From Pseudomonas syringae pv. cilantro (lineage in GTDB: Bacteria > Pseudomonadota > Gammaproteobacteria > Pseudomonadales > Pseudomonadaceae), in the NCBI RefSeq assembly GCF_001293775.1, contig NZ_LGLN01000064.1:155676-192582 (forward strand): 36,907 nucleotides of DNA, in the 5' to 3' direction. The stretch's first letter is position 1, and every line of letters starts with the position of its first letter. Under the pieces are notes generated by a model, which worked only from the letters and a program-made list of their open reading frames with translations, was not told the DNA's origin and did no database searches. The position numbers and the translations under genes were made by a program. This document shows positions 1-8,206 of this stretch, one piece after another.

Positions 1-446
1 GCCAGATACGCCTTGGAGTAGCGCTTCATGAACGGAAAGCCCAGCGCCCACCACGCCAGACCGATTACCGGGACCCAGATCAGTTCCTGCTTGAGGAAAA
101 ACTTCAGCGGGCGAATGCGCCGGTTGAGCACGTACTGCAACACCATGATGTCGACCCAGCTCTGATGATTGCTGGTCACCAGGTACGAGTGTTTGTAGTC
201 CAGCCCTTCAAGACCGCTCAGGTGCCAGCGGGTGTTGCAGAGCAGCCTTATCCAGGCATTGTTGTTACCGATCCAGGTCTCATGGATGTGGCTCATCAGC
301 CAGTCGGTGAAGCGCTGCGCGGCGGAGAAGGGCAGGCAGATCTTGATGATCGTGACGGCGAACAGCACGGTGCAGCAGATGAGGGTATTCAGCGCCAACA
401 GCAGTGAGGCAATGACGCCACGCAAAGGGGCAGGCAGAAAATCCAT
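1..446 (-). CDS. Membrane 1-acyl-glycerol-3-phosphate acyltransferase-like protein (partial, 3' end outside window)
   Basis: PlsC/YihG-type acyltransferase, a family that acylates lysophospholipids at the inner membrane. The reading frame starts at the ATG at 446 and runs off the left edge of the window, so only the N-terminal part of about 148 residues is present. The visible protein opens with a hydrophobic segment (residues about 8-32), then a WIGNNNAWIR stretch, then the catalytic HX4D block read here as NHQSWVD, and a downstream LKFFLKQEL segment typical of the family. It lies on the same strand as pta, 79 bp downstream of it, with a hairpin between the two genes. Family assignment is firm; the substrate is not determinable here. 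Confidence 0.85.
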   Translation of the reverse strand, partial: MDFLPAPLRGVIASLLLALNTLICCTVLFAVTIIKICLPFSAAQRFTDWLMSHIHETWIGNNNAWIRLLCNTRWHLSGLEGLDYKHSYLVTSNHQSWVDIMVLQYVLNRRIRPLKFFLKQELIWVPVIGLAWWALGFPFMKRYSKAYL

Positions 447-473
447 GAAGGAGATGGCTCCGGAAGTGGTCGG

Positions 474-497
474 ATGCCGCAGGCTGACCTGCGGCAT
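474..497 (-). terminator. Hairpin between pta and the acyltransferase gene
   Basis: Perfect 10-bp inverted repeat (ATGCCGCAGG with CCTGCGGCAT) around a 4-nt loop. It sits 28 bp past the pta stop and 27 bp before the next start codon. There is no clear U-tract on either strand, so it may act as an mRNA-stabilising hairpin or weak terminator rather than a full intrinsic terminator. Confidence 0.5.
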
Positions 498-525
498 GCT
501 AGGTTTGCGTCAGGGCAAACGGGTA

Positions 526-2616
526 TCAGGGCAATGTGTCGGCCTGAATGGCGGTGAGAGCGATCGTGTAGACGATGTCATCGACCTGAGCGCCACGCGG
601 CAAGTCATTTACCGGCTTGCGCAGGCCTTGCAGCATCGGGCCCAGGCTTACACAGTCGGCACTGCGTTGCACCGCCTTGTACGTCGTATTGCCGGTGTTC
701 AGGTCCGGGAACACGAATACGTTCGCGCGTCCGGCCACCGGGCTGTCCGGGGCCAGTTGCCGGGCTACCTGCTCGTTGGCGGCGGCATCATACTGCAGCG
801 GCCCGTCGATCAATAGATCGCGCCGCGCTTCACGCGCCAGTTGCGTGGCTTCGCGGACTTTCTCGACCTCTTCGCCACTCGCCGAATTGCCACTGGAATA
901 GCTGATCATCGCCACCCGAGGCGAGATACCGAACGCTGTTGCCGAATCGGCACTTTGCAGGGCGATTTCAGACAGCTCGCCAGCGCTCGGGTGCGGGTTC
1001 ATGATGCAGTCGCCGTACATCAGCACCTGTTCGGGAAACAGCATGAAAAACACTGAGGAAACCAGCGTGCAGCCCGGCGCGGTCTTGATCAGTTGCAGGG
1101 CTGGGCGGATGGTATTGGCTGTGGAGTGAACAACACCCGAAACCAGCCCGTCGACCTCATCCAGTGCCAGCATCATTGTGCCGATCACCACCGGGTCTTC
1201 GAGCTGCTGCTCGGCCATCGGCGCATTCAGGCTCTTGTTTTTGCGCAGCTCGACCATTGGCGTGACATAACGCTCGCGAATCACTTCCGGGTCAAGAATC
1301 TCGAGCCCTGGCGGCAGCTCGATATCGTGCGCCTTGGCGACCGCCAGCACTTCCTCCGGCCGCGCCAGCAGAACGCAACGGGCGATGCCGCGCGCCTGAC
1401 AAATCGCCGCGGCCTGAATGGTCAGCGGTTCATTGCCCTCAGGCAGAACGATGCGTTTATTGGCCGCCTGCGCGCGCTGGATCAACTGGTAACGGAATAC
1501 CGCAGGCGACAGGCGCAGCTCGCGCGGGGTGCCGCAGCTTTGGTGCAGCCAGTTGGCATCCAGATGGCTGGCGACGAAGTCGGTAATGAGCTCCGCACGT
1601 TCGCGGTCATCGATGGGGATTTCCTTGTTCAACTGATTGAGGCGGTTGGCCGTATCGTAAGAACCGGTGCTGACCGACAGCACCGGCAAACCGGCCTGCA
1701 AGGCGCCTCGGCACAGTTCCATGATGCGTGGATCAGGCACGCTGTCGCTGGTCAGCAACAGACCGGCCAGGGGCACGCCGTTTATCGCCGCCAGGCTCAC
1801 CGCGAGAATGATGTCGTCGCGGTCTCCCGGTGTGACCACCAATACGCCGGGTTTGAGCAAAGGCACAGTATTGAGAACGGTGCGCGCACAGATGATGATT
1901 CTGGACATGCGTCGCTGGTCGTAGTCGCCCGCATTCAGCACCTGTGCGCCCAGCAATTCGGCCACGTCACGGGTGCGTGGCGCATTGAGTTCGGCGCGAT
2001 AGGGAATGCAGCCCAGCAGGCGGAAATCGCCATTGCGCAGCAGCGGCGAGTGCTCCTTAAGGCGCGCAGCGAAAACCTCCATGCTTTCGTCGGTACGCAC
2101 CTTGTTGAGGATCACGCCCAGCACTTTCGGGTCTTTCGGTCCGCCAAACAGCTGCGCTTGCAACTCGACCCTGCCCGACAGCTCGGTCAGCACTTCGTTT
2201 TCCGGGGCCGAAACCAGAATGACCTCGGCATCCAGGCTTTTGGCCAAATGCAGATTGACCCGCGCGGCATAGCTCGCGCTGCGGGTCGGCACCATGCCTT
2301 CTACCACCAGCACATCTTTGCCGACGGCCGCCTGCTGATAGAGGTTGATGATTTCTTCGAGCAGTTCATCCAGCTGACCGTCGCCCAGCATCCGCTCGAC
2401 ATGCGCCAGGCCCAGCGGTTTGGGCGGTCTGAGGCCGTGGGTGCGGGCCATGAGCTCGGTCGAACGCTCCGGGCCGAGATCACCGGGATGCGGCTGGGCA
2501 ATCGGCTTGAAAAAGCCCACTTTCAAGCCCGCGCGCTCCAGGGTGCGCACCAGGCCCAGGCTGATGGAGGTCAACCCCACGCCAAAATCCGTGGGGGCGA
2601 TAAAAAACGTCTGCAT
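526..2616 (-). CDS. pta: Phosphate acetyltransferase
   Basis: Interconverts acetyl-CoA and acetyl phosphate (acetate overflow and assimilation). The start is taken at the ATG at 2616, beginning MQTFFIAPTDFGVGLTS; an in-frame start 60 bp upstream adds residues with no family resemblance. The product is 696 aa, the usual size of the long three-domain bacterial Pta: an N-terminal BioD-like P-loop-derived domain, a central DRTGG domain, and a C-terminal catalytic PTA domain (about residues 375-696) with the conserved GLVSGVVHSTANTIRPAL region and a TYKAVQRSA signature near the end. The usual partner ackA is not inside the window. Identification is secure. Confidence 0.97.
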   Translation of the reverse strand: MQTFFIAPTDFGVGLTSISLGLVRTLERAGLKVGFFKPIAQPHPGDLGPERSTELMARTHGLRPPKPLGLAHVERMLGDGQLDELLEEIINLYQQAAVGKDVLVVEGMVPTRSASYAARVNLHLAKSLDAEVILVSAPENEVLTELSGRVELQAQLFGGPKDPKVLGVILNKVRTDESMEVFAARLKEHSPLLRNGDFRLLGCIPYRAELNAPRTRDVAELLGAQVLNAGDYDQRRMSRIIICARTVLNTVPLLKPGVLVVTPGDRDDIILAVSLAAINGVPLAGLLLTSDSVPDPRIMELCRGALQAGLPVLSVSTGSYDTANRLNQLNKEIPIDDRERAELITDFVASHLDANWLHQSCGTPRELRLSPAVFRYQLIQRAQAANKRIVLPEGNEPLTIQAAAICQARGIARCVLLARPEEVLAVAKAHDIELPPGLEILDPEVIRERYVTPMVELRKNKSLNAPMAEQQLEDPVVIGTMMLALDEVDGLVSGVVHSTANTIRPALQLIKTAPGCTLVSSVFFMLFPEQVLMYGDCIMNPHPSAGELSEIALQSADSATAFGISPRVAMISYSSGNSASGEEVEKVREATQLAREARRDLLIDGPLQYDAAANEQVARQLAPDSPVAGRANVFVFPDLNTGNTTYKAVQRSADCVSLGPMLQGLRKPVNDLPRGAQVDDIVYTIALTAIQADTLP

Positions 2617-2693
2617 ACGGGCTTCTCGATTGGGCAGTGCAAGGGTCGCAGCGCATATGGAACAGCGCCTGACCAAAAAAGTCTGGAAATCGT

Positions 2694-2921
2694 CTAGCGC
2701 GAATTCTCTTCGGCAAGATTATCGTTATCTGCGCCATTCGCACACCAGCCGCAACAAAAGGGCTGGCCTGTCATCTGGCTGCGTTGCAGCGGGTCCAGTA
2801 CCCAGGGGCGCGACTGCCACGGCGGATCATGACGCACGTGCTGAGTGTGGCCGCAGGACAGCAGCGCGAACCAGTGTCCTTGCTCATCCTGTCTCAAATC
2901 GATAACAGTTGAACCTTTCAT
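2694..2921 (-). CDS. DUF3565 family small protein
   Basis: A 75-aa soluble protein of the pseudomonad DUF3565 family, function unknown. Conserved parts are visible: an opening QDEQGHW, a CGHTQHVRH block (Cys23, His25), PPWQSRPWVLDP, and a closing CCGWC (Cys56, 57, 60). The Cys/His spacing suggests a small metal site, most likely zinc; this is an inference. It is divergent from slyD, with 91 bp between the two starts. The C-terminal tail is acidic and variable. Confidence 0.8.
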   Translation of the reverse strand: MKGSTVIDLRQDEQGHWFALLSCGHTQHVRHDPPWQSRPWVLDPLQRSQMTGQPFCCGWCANGADNDNLAEENSR

Positions 2922-3012
2922 TTAGGGCCATCCGTCAGAGTTGCGTTCGCTTTCGCGCGATGGCTTGGTTAGACTTGCTCGTTCTTCAATCTTAAGCAAA
3001 GGTCTTGTCCCC

Positions 3013-3498
3013 ATGCCGATCGCCGCCAATAAGGCTGTCTCCATTGACTATACCCTGACCAACGACGCTGGTGAGGTCATCGACAGTTCTGCCGGTGGTG
3101 CGCCGCTGGTTTACCTGCAAGGTGCAGGCAACATCATTCCGGGCCTGGAAAAGGCTCTGGAAGGCAAAGACGTCGGTGACGCGCTGAAAGTTGCCGTCGA
3201 GCCGGAAGATGCCTACGGTGAATACTCCGCCGAGCTGGTCAGCACCCTGAGCAGCAGCATGTTCGAAGGTGTCGACAAACTCGAAGTCGGCATGCAGTTT
3301 CACGCTTCGGGTCCCGACGGCAGCATGCAGATCGTGACGATCCGCGATCTGGACGGCGATGACGTCACTGTTGACGGCAACCACCCGCTCGCGGGTCAGC
3401 GCCTGAACTTCGATGTAAAAGTCGTTGCAATCCGCAACGCCAGTGAAGAAGAATTGGCTCATGGTCATATTCACGGCGAAGGCGGTCATCAACACTGA
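3013..3498 (+). CDS. slyD: FKBP-type peptidyl-prolyl cis-trans isomerase, SlyD-like
   Basis: Catalyses prolyl isomerisation and acts as a folding helper and metallochaperone in the cytoplasm. The start is taken at the ATG at 3013 (MPIAANKAVSIDYTLTN); the longer frame from 2941 adds unrelated residues. The 161-aa protein has the split FKBP domain with an inserted IF (flap) domain at about residues 70-130, including the usual PEDAYGEY junction and NHPLAGQ return. The C-terminus is His-rich (HGHIHGEGGHQH), as expected for nickel/zinc-binding SlyD-type proteins, though shorter than in E. coli SlyD. A terminator-like hairpin follows. Confidence 0.92.
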   Translation: MPIAANKAVSIDYTLTNDAGEVIDSSAGGAPLVYLQGAGNIIPGLEKALEGKDVGDALKVAVEPEDAYGEYSAELVSTLSSSMFEGVDKLEVGMQFHASGPDGSMQIVTIRDLDGDDVTVDGNHPLAGQRLNFDVKVVAIRNASEEELAHGHIHGEGGHQH

Positions 3499-3526
3499 TC
3501 AGTGCTGACAGGCTCAGGTCACTGAC

Positions 3527-3587
3527 AAAGGCGCCCTGACCGTTTCGCGATGACGACCTCGTTACGCGTTCGGCAAGGGTGCCTTTT
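3527..3587 (+). terminator. Terminator-like hairpin after slyD
   Basis: An 11-bp arm AAAGGCGCCCT (3527-3537) pairs with AGGGTGCCTTT (3576-3586), with one G-U pair and a long loop. The right arm ends in a run of T. It falls between slyD and the glutathione peroxidase gene and probably separates their transcripts. Confidence 0.5.
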
Positions 3588-3629
3588 CAGGTTCTGACTC
3601 AGGGCTATTTGCAACAAACTGGGGGTTTC

Positions 3630-4118
3630 ATGAGTGCTTTTCATACCATCACACTGAAAGCGCTGGATGGTCAGGAGCTGCCACTGGCGGCTTACAAGGA
3701 CAAAGTCGTTCTGGTGGTCAATGTCGCCTCCAAGTGCGGGCTGACGCCGCAATACGCTGCGCTCGAAAATCTTTATCAGCTGTACAAGGACAAAGGGCTG
3801 GTTGTGCTGGGGCTGCCTTGCAATCAGTTTGCCGGGCAAGAGCCGGGCAGCGAAAAAGAGATCGCCGAGTTTTGCGAGCTCAATTACGGCGTGACCTTCC
3901 CTCTGGGTGAAAAGCTCGATGTCAACGGCCCTAACCGGCATTCGTTATATCGCCTGCTGGCGGGCGAAGGGGCCGAGTATCCGGGTGACATTACCTGGAA
4001 TTTCGAAAAGTTTCTGGTGGGCAAGAACGGCGGCGTAAGTGCCCGTTTCTCACCGCGCACCGCACCGGACGACCCTGCCGTCATCCTGGCGATTGAAAAG
4101 GCGTTGGCGCAAAGCTGA
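3630..4118 (+). CDS. Glutathione peroxidase (thiol peroxidase of the GPx/BsaA type)
   Basis: Reduces hydrogen peroxide and organic hydroperoxides, in bacteria usually with thioredoxin as donor. The start at 3630 (MSAFHTITLKALDG) follows a GGGGG Shine-Dalgarno. The 162-aa protein carries the peroxidatic Cys36 in NVASKCGLT, the GLPCNQF block with Gln70 following, and Trp123 in WNFEKFLV, together the Cys/Gln/Trp catalytic set. Cys82 in the EFCELNYGVTF segment is the likely resolving cysteine of the 2-Cys thioredoxin-dependent class. Cys replaces selenocysteine, as is normal in pseudomonads. Confidence 0.95.
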   Translation: MSAFHTITLKALDGQELPLAAYKDKVVLVVNVASKCGLTPQYAALENLYQLYKDKGLVVLGLPCNQFAGQEPGSEKEIAEFCELNYGVTFPLGEKLDVNGPNRHSLYRLLAGEGAEYPGDITWNFEKFLVGKNGGVSARFSPRTAPDDPAVILAIEKALAQS

Positions 4119-4280
4119 CTGCCCTGCCGGGACAGCCATCGCTTGCCCGGCTGACCGCCGCATTCGCGGCTTTTGCACTTAGATCAGTCAAATCAATAGT
4201 ACTGGGCCATCGCTGACGCCCGGCGATACTCTGCGCCCCTGATCTGGTGCCCTTGACCACTATCCCCCGGAGTTCCTCGC

Positions 4281-5384
4281 ATGTCGGCAGAAGCCTTGTT
4301 CAAACCCTTTCATATGGGCAGTCTGGAATTGTCGTCGCGAGTGGTCATGGCGCCCATGACCCGGTCTTTCTCTCCGGGGCATGTGCCCGGCCCTAAGGTC
4401 GTCGAATACTACCGGCGCCGCGCTGCCGCAGGTGTCGGGCTGATCGTGACCGAAGGCACGACGGTCAACCACCAGGCTTCCAACGGCTACCCGAACGTTC
4501 CGCAGTTCTTCGGCGAAGCGCCGCTGGCTGGCTGGAAGAACGTGGTCGATGCAGTACATGCCGAGGGCGGCAAGATCGTGCCGCAACTGTGGCATGTGGG
4601 AGCGGTACGTCGCCTGGGTACCGAGCCGGACGGCAGCGTGCCGGCCTATGGGCCGATGGAGAAGTTCAAGGACGGTCAAGTGCTGGTGCATGGCATGAGC
4701 AAGCAAGACATCGACGACGTCGTACAGGCCTTCGCTCAGGCGGCAGCCGATGCCAAGGCGATTGGCATGGACGGTGTCGAAATCCACGGCGCGCACGGTT
4801 ATCTGATCGATCAGTTTTTCTGGGAAGGCAGCAATCAGCGTGATGACGAGTATGGCGGCAGTCTCGCCAATCGCTCACGGTTCGCCATCGAGCTGATCAG
4901 TGCAGTGCGTGCTGCAGTGGGCGCGGACTACCCGATCATCTTCCGCTTCTCACAATGGAAGCAGCAGGATTACAGCGCACGTCTGGTGCAGACAGCGAGC
5001 GCGCTGGGCGAATTCCTGCAGCCGCTGTCTGAAGCGGGCGTGGATATTTTTCACTGCTCTACGCGGCGTTTCTGGGAGCCTGAGTTCGAAGGCTCCGACC
5101 TGAACCTGGCGGGCTGGACCCGCAAGCTGACCGGCAAGCCAACCATTACCGTCGGCAGCGTCGGGCTGGATGGCGAGTTCTTGCAATTCATGGTCAACAC
5201 CGACAAGGTCGCGCAGCCCGCAAGCCTGGAGAATCTGCTGGAGCGTCTGGGCAACGACGAGTTCGACCTGGTTGCGGTAGGCCGCGCGTTGCTGGTCGAC
5301 CCGGATTGGGCGTTGAAAGTGCGCGACGGCCGCGAGCAGGACATCCTGCCGTTCAGTCGAGAGGCACTGACGACACTGGTCTGA
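4281..5384 (+). CDS. NADH:flavin oxidoreductase, Old Yellow Enzyme family
   Basis: FMN-dependent ene-reductase that reduces activated alkenes and often nitro compounds or quinones. It is 367 aa with an (alpha/beta)8 barrel. Visible signatures are the N-terminal RVVMAPMTRSF strand, IVTEGTTV, PQLWHVG, the active-site EIHGAHGYLIDQFF with a His/His pair, NQRDDEYGGS, and the C-terminal phosphate-binding ITVGSVG and VAVGRALLVDPDW. A GGAG Shine-Dalgarno precedes the ATG. The His/His pair is shared by many family members and does not identify the substrate. The last 32 bp overlap the 3' end of the convergent glycosyltransferase gene. Confidence 0.93.
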   Translation: MSAEALFKPFHMGSLELSSRVVMAPMTRSFSPGHVPGPKVVEYYRRRAAAGVGLIVTEGTTVNHQASNGYPNVPQFFGEAPLAGWKNVVDAVHAEGGKIVPQLWHVGAVRRLGTEPDGSVPAYGPMEKFKDGQVLVHGMSKQDIDDVVQAFAQAAADAKAIGMDGVEIHGAHGYLIDQFFWEGSNQRDDEYGGSLANRSRFAIELISAVRAAVGADYPIIFRFSQWKQQDYSARLVQTASALGEFLQPLSEAGVDIFHCSTRRFWEPEFEGSDLNLAGWTRKLTGKPTITVGSVGLDGEFLQFMVNTDKVAQPASLENLLERLGNDEFDLVAVGRALLVDPDWALKVRDGREQDILPFSREALTTLV

Positions 5385-6564
5385 TGTTCTTGTTGCGGGC
5401 TGGCCTGATCTCTTGAATATTGCCGCTGGGGCTGGCCTCCCGCAATTGTCGTTCAAACTGATCGATAATCGCCTCCCAGCCCTGGCGGCTGGCGTGCTGT
5501 CTGGCGTTCAAACGCACCCGACGCAACGTCTCGCTGTCTTCCAGCAACCAGCGGGCCGCGTCGATAAACGCTTCTTCATCCCCCGGCATCGCCAGCGCAC
5601 CATTGTGGCCATGGCGGATATGCTGCCCGGCGGCTGCTTCGTCGTAGGCCACCACACCCAGGCCTGAAGCCAGCGCTTCCAGCACCACGTTACCGAAGGT
5701 TTCGGTCAGGCTCGGGAACAGAAACATATCGCCCGAGGCGTAGTGCGTTGCCAGGTCTTCGCCCCTTTGTGTCCCGCAGAAAATCGCATCCGGGATCTGT
5801 CGCTCCAGCTCGGCGCGTTGCGGTCCATCGCCGACCACGATCAGCTTCAGTGTGCGCTGGGGATAATTTTCCTTGAGGGCCTCGAAACTCGCCTTGAGCA
5901 ACCCCAGGTTCTTTTCCGGTGCCAGCCTGCCGACATGAATAATGCCAATATCCGCCGCTTGCAGGCCCCAGCTCTCGCGCAGTGACTGTGACCGTCTGGA
6001 CGGGCTGAACAATTGGCTGTCGACACCGCGCGACAACAGCTCGATCCGCTCGAAGCCGTGCCGCTCCAGCTCTACTTTCTGGCTGATACTCGGCACAAGC
6101 GTGAGACGCGAGCGGTTATGGAACCAGCGCAGATAATGCGTGAGCAGGCGCGTGATGAAACCCATCCCGTACTGTTGGGTGTATTGCGGAAAGTTAGTGT
6201 GAAAACCGCTGATCACGGCAATGCCCAGCCGCCTGGCTGCGCGCAACGCCGACAGCCCCAGCGGCCCCTCGGTGGCGATATACAGCACATCTGGCCGACG
6301 CCGCTGCCAACGGCGCAGCAGCTTGTGCATCGACGATTGCCCCCACTGCAGCCCCGGATAGCCCGGTATCGGCCAGCCCCGGCACAACAGCAGATCGTCG
6401 ACCGCCCCTGAATGGGTTTCATCACTCTGCCGCGGCCGGACCAGCTCGACCCGATGCCCGCGTAACCGCAATCCGTCACAAAGCCGCCCCAAGGTATTGG
6501 CAACGCCGTTGATCTCGGGAGTGAATGTTTCAGTGATAAGGGTGACATGCAGGATCTGGCTCAT
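5353..6564 (-). CDS. GT4-family glycosyltransferase
   Basis: A 403-aa retaining glycosyltransferase of the GT-B fold (GT4), with no signal peptide or transmembrane segment. The N-terminal acceptor domain opens with LITETFTPEINGVANTLG, the family glycine-rich loop. The C-terminal donor domain has HVGRLAPEKNL, VVGDGPQRAELE, FCGTQRGEDL, and the EX7E motif in ETFGNVVLEALASG. Close relatives transfer mannose or hexose to lipids or polyols, so a glycolipid or small glycoside product is possible; the acceptor cannot be read from sequence. It is monocistronic and convergent with the OYE gene. A weak Pho-box-like repeat lies just upstream. The C-terminal 30 residues look unstructured. Confidence 0.88.
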   Translation of the reverse strand: MSQILHVTLITETFTPEINGVANTLGRLCDGLRLRGHRVELVRPRQSDETHSGAVDDLLLCRGWPIPGYPGLQWGQSSMHKLLRRWQRRRPDVLYIATEGPLGLSALRAARRLGIAVISGFHTNFPQYTQQYGMGFITRLLTHYLRWFHNRSRLTLVPSISQKVELERHGFERIELLSRGVDSQLFSPSRRSQSLRESWGLQAADIGIIHVGRLAPEKNLGLLKASFEALKENYPQRTLKLIVVGDGPQRAELERQIPDAIFCGTQRGEDLATHYASGDMFLFPSLTETFGNVVLEALASGLGVVAYDEAAAGQHIRHGHNGALAMPGDEEAFIDAARWLLEDSETLRRVRLNARQHASRQGWEAIIDQFERQLREASPSGNIQEIRPARNKNIRPVSSVPLD

Positions 6565-6909
6565 GAGATCAGTGTCGGCCGGATAGATTTCGGTTATGTG
6601 GCGGTTGTGTGATGGATTAATGATAGATGTAGAAAATGCATGCGTAGGCAGGTCAAGGCTTTCGCGTAATAGTTAATAGTAGTGCATGTTAGTTGTAAAG
6701 TGTTCTTGTGAGTTATTTGTTTTTGGGTTTTTAACGTCCTACAGTTTTTTGGATATTTTCTTAAGGTTGTGTAGTTCGAGCTAAATAGGTTGAGGTTATT
6801 TTGTTTTTTAGTAAGGTCTGGTTATCGAGTGTAATGGTTCGTTAATTAAAGGCTGGCGAATATGGGGTGCCTCATGTTCTCGGCTCAAATCTATGCTAAG
6901 GAAAGTAAT
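6565..6909. other. AT-rich intergenic region
   Basis: About 345 bp of unusually T-rich DNA on the plus strand, clearly below the base composition of the flanking genes. It separates the GT4 gene from the FlhE-like gene, whose translation starts at 6910. Apart from the Pho-box-like repeat at 6597-6614 I see no gene or RNA structure in it. In-frame codons from 6862 could extend the FlhE-like protein, but the better ribosome binding site is at 6910. Confidence 0.6.
6597..6614 (-). promoter_or_regulatory. Possible Pho-box-like direct repeat upstream of the GT4 gene
   Basis: On the minus strand two 7-mers, CATCACA and CGCCACA, are spaced 11 bp apart. Each matches the TGTCACA-type PhoB half-site at 5 of 7 positions, with CAAC and TAAC spacers. 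It lies 33 bp before the start codon. This is a weak match and could be chance. Confidence 0.2.
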
Positions 6910-7332
6910 ATGGAATTTGACTGCAAAAAGTTGAAGTGGATTCTTTCGGCCTCAAGAATTGCGCTGGTGTTATTGGCTGGTTTGGATGTTGCCATGGCCG
7001 GTAGTTATCAGTCATCGGCCGCTTTGCCAGTGATTCATTCAAAAGGCTATCTTCACACGATTGAACTACCCGTCAGCAGGCATGTGCCTCCTGCAGCGAT
7101 GATAAAAAATACGAGTTGGAGCTGGAACGTTGCAGGCTGGCCGCAAGGGTTGGAGGTTTATTTATGCCAAGGCGCTAGTTTGTGTCTTGACATAACGCGT
7201 CAACGAACTGGCTCCACGACGTTTTTTGATAATCGGTTTGCAGATCGCAAATTTCATTACGCGATCAGGGTAGGTGCAGCGGGACGGGTGCCGGTAGCGG
7301 GTCAACAAGGGCGAGTGACCATCAACTGGTAA
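6910..7332 (+). CDS. Orphan secreted FlhE-like protein
   Basis: A 140-aa predicted exported protein. The start at 6910 (MEFDCKKLKW) is chosen over an upstream ATG at 6862 because an AAGGAAAG Shine-Dalgarno sits 7 nt before it. Residues 1-30 form a basic then hydrophobic signal peptide ending VAMA-GS. The mature part matches the plan of the enterobacterial flagellar periplasmic protein FlhE: SYQSSA near the start, then SWSWNV, a WPQGLEVYLCQG-CLDI block with the two conserved cysteines, and a closing GRVTINW. No flagellar gene is nearby, and to my knowledge pseudomonad flagellar clusters lack flhE, so the role is unclear. The low-GC context suggests transfer. Confidence 0.7.
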   Translation: MEFDCKKLKWILSASRIALVLLAGLDVAMAGSYQSSAALPVIHSKGYLHTIELPVSRHVPPAAMIKNTSWSWNVAGWPQGLEVYLCQGASLCLDITRQRTGSTTFFDNRFADRKFHYAIRVGAAGRVPVAGQQGRVTINW

Positions 7333-7373
7333 TTCGGCCGGCGCCCTCCCTTGACGTGGGGAGGGCGCTTGCA

Positions 7374-7871
7374 TTACCAGTTCGCTATGTCTCGGAATCT
7401 TTCAGGAAGAGCGTCATTGAAATTTAGTATTTTTTCAAGAATCTCGGCTGGAGGTGTACCTTTCAAATGTTCTAACTCATACAGTCTTACTCTTTCTGTT
7501 TTTACGTTGCCCCACGTTTTCTGGAAGTAAGCGCTTGACTCGGATGTTACGATCTCCCCAGTGGCGCAGTAACGTATGATGGGGTGGTCAGACAGGTCTA
7601 CACCCTCACCGCTTAATGAATTGTAAGCATAGTTTTTTGCCAAGGCGGCTGCTTCTTCTGGGGCATTTTTAGCGTGTTCGATCAGCTTCGGTTTTAGCTC
7701 TCCTCCTCTAGGGCTTTTTTTCGCACACTGAGAACTAGCGTATTCGTGGGTAGCGTGTTTCAGCGCCCGAGCAAATGTTTCGGCGTGCGCGGTGGAGGCG
7801 GATGGTGCATTTTTTTGCCGAATCCCGAAGGGGGTAACGTTTACGAATGACGTAGGATCAAAAGATGTCAC
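7374..7871 (-). CDS. Hypothetical protein, second gene of a translationally coupled pair
   Basis: 165 aa; I do not recognise the family. The start is a GTG at 7871 whose GTGA overlaps the TGA of the upstream gene. A GGAGG Shine-Dalgarno lies 9 nt before it, so coupled translation is likely. The N-terminal 60 residues are rich in Ser, Ala, Lys and Pro and look disordered; residues about 60-165 look mostly helical and soluble. There are no transmembrane segments and no signal peptide. The DNA is lower in GC than the flanking conserved genes. It is convergent with the FlhE-like gene, with 41 bp between their stops. The pair could be an effector/partner or toxin/partner module, but nothing in the sequence proves this. 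Confidence 0.65.
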   Translation of the reverse strand: MTSFDPTSFVNVTPFGIRQKNAPSASTAHAETFARALKHATHEYASSQCAKKSPRGGELKPKLIEHAKNAPEEAAALAKNYAYNSLSGEGVDLSDHPIIRYCATGEIVTSESSAYFQKTWGNVKTERVRLYELEHLKGTPPAEILEKILNFNDALPERFRDIANW

Positions 7872-8158
7872 TTCGCAGCCCTCCTCATGCTTTCCATTGC
7901 CGCAGGCCTAGGGGAGAACTTTTTGTCCTCCACTGCTGATTTGCGCTGTTCAAGGCTCATGTTATCCATGAAAAATGTCGATCGCGGCGGGGGGGCGCTG
8001 TCCAGCATGGCGGAGTTGACCTGCGCAGGTTTGTCGGCCTTCTGCGTGATGACGTTACTGAGTATCTGCCCGAAACGAGCCGAGCGGGATTCCGGGGTTT
8101 TTTCGAGTGCGGCGGGCCGGTGGCGGGTGTCTGTTTCGATAAGCGCGGATTTTTCCAT
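7868..8158 (-). CDS. Hypothetical small charged protein, first gene of a coupled pair
   Basis: 96 aa, family not recognised. It is hydrophilic and probably largely disordered: Pro, Ser, Lys and Arg rich, ending in a basic PRPAAMESMRRAAK tail. It starts at 8158 behind a good AGGAG Shine-Dalgarno and overlaps the next gene by 4 bp. A strong sigma-54 type promoter match lies just upstream with spacing that gives a leader of about 20 nt, so the pair is probably RpoN dependent. I looked for a HrpL (hrp) box upstream and found none. Confidence 0.6.
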   Translation of the reverse strand: MEKSALIETDTRHRPAALEKTPESRSARFGQILSNVITQKADKPAQVNSAMLDSAPPPRSTFFMDNMSLEQRKSAVEDKKFSPRPAAMESMRRAAK

Positions 8159-8190
8159 TGTGTGCAGCTCCTGTTGTTTAGTGACAACAG

Positions 8191-8206
8191 AGCAAGTGCA
8201 ATGCCA
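8191..8206 (-). promoter_or_regulatory. Sigma-54 (RpoN) promoter candidate
   Basis: Minus-strand sequence TGGCATTGCACTTGCT fits the -24/-12 consensus TGGCACGN4TTGCW at 10 of 12 fixed positions, with the essential GG and GC exactly 10 nt apart. The predicted start of transcription falls near 8180, about 20 nt before the ATG of the 96-aa gene. No activator site was identified. Confidence 0.6.

Noticed and set aside
1093..2697. 534-codon plus-strand open frame opposite pta
   Set aside because: Antisense shadow of a secure gene; biased composition and no family match.
5353..5384. 32-bp overlap of the OYE and GT4 gene ends as a regulatory device
   Set aside because: Short convergent 3' overlaps are common and no structure was seen that needs a special explanation.
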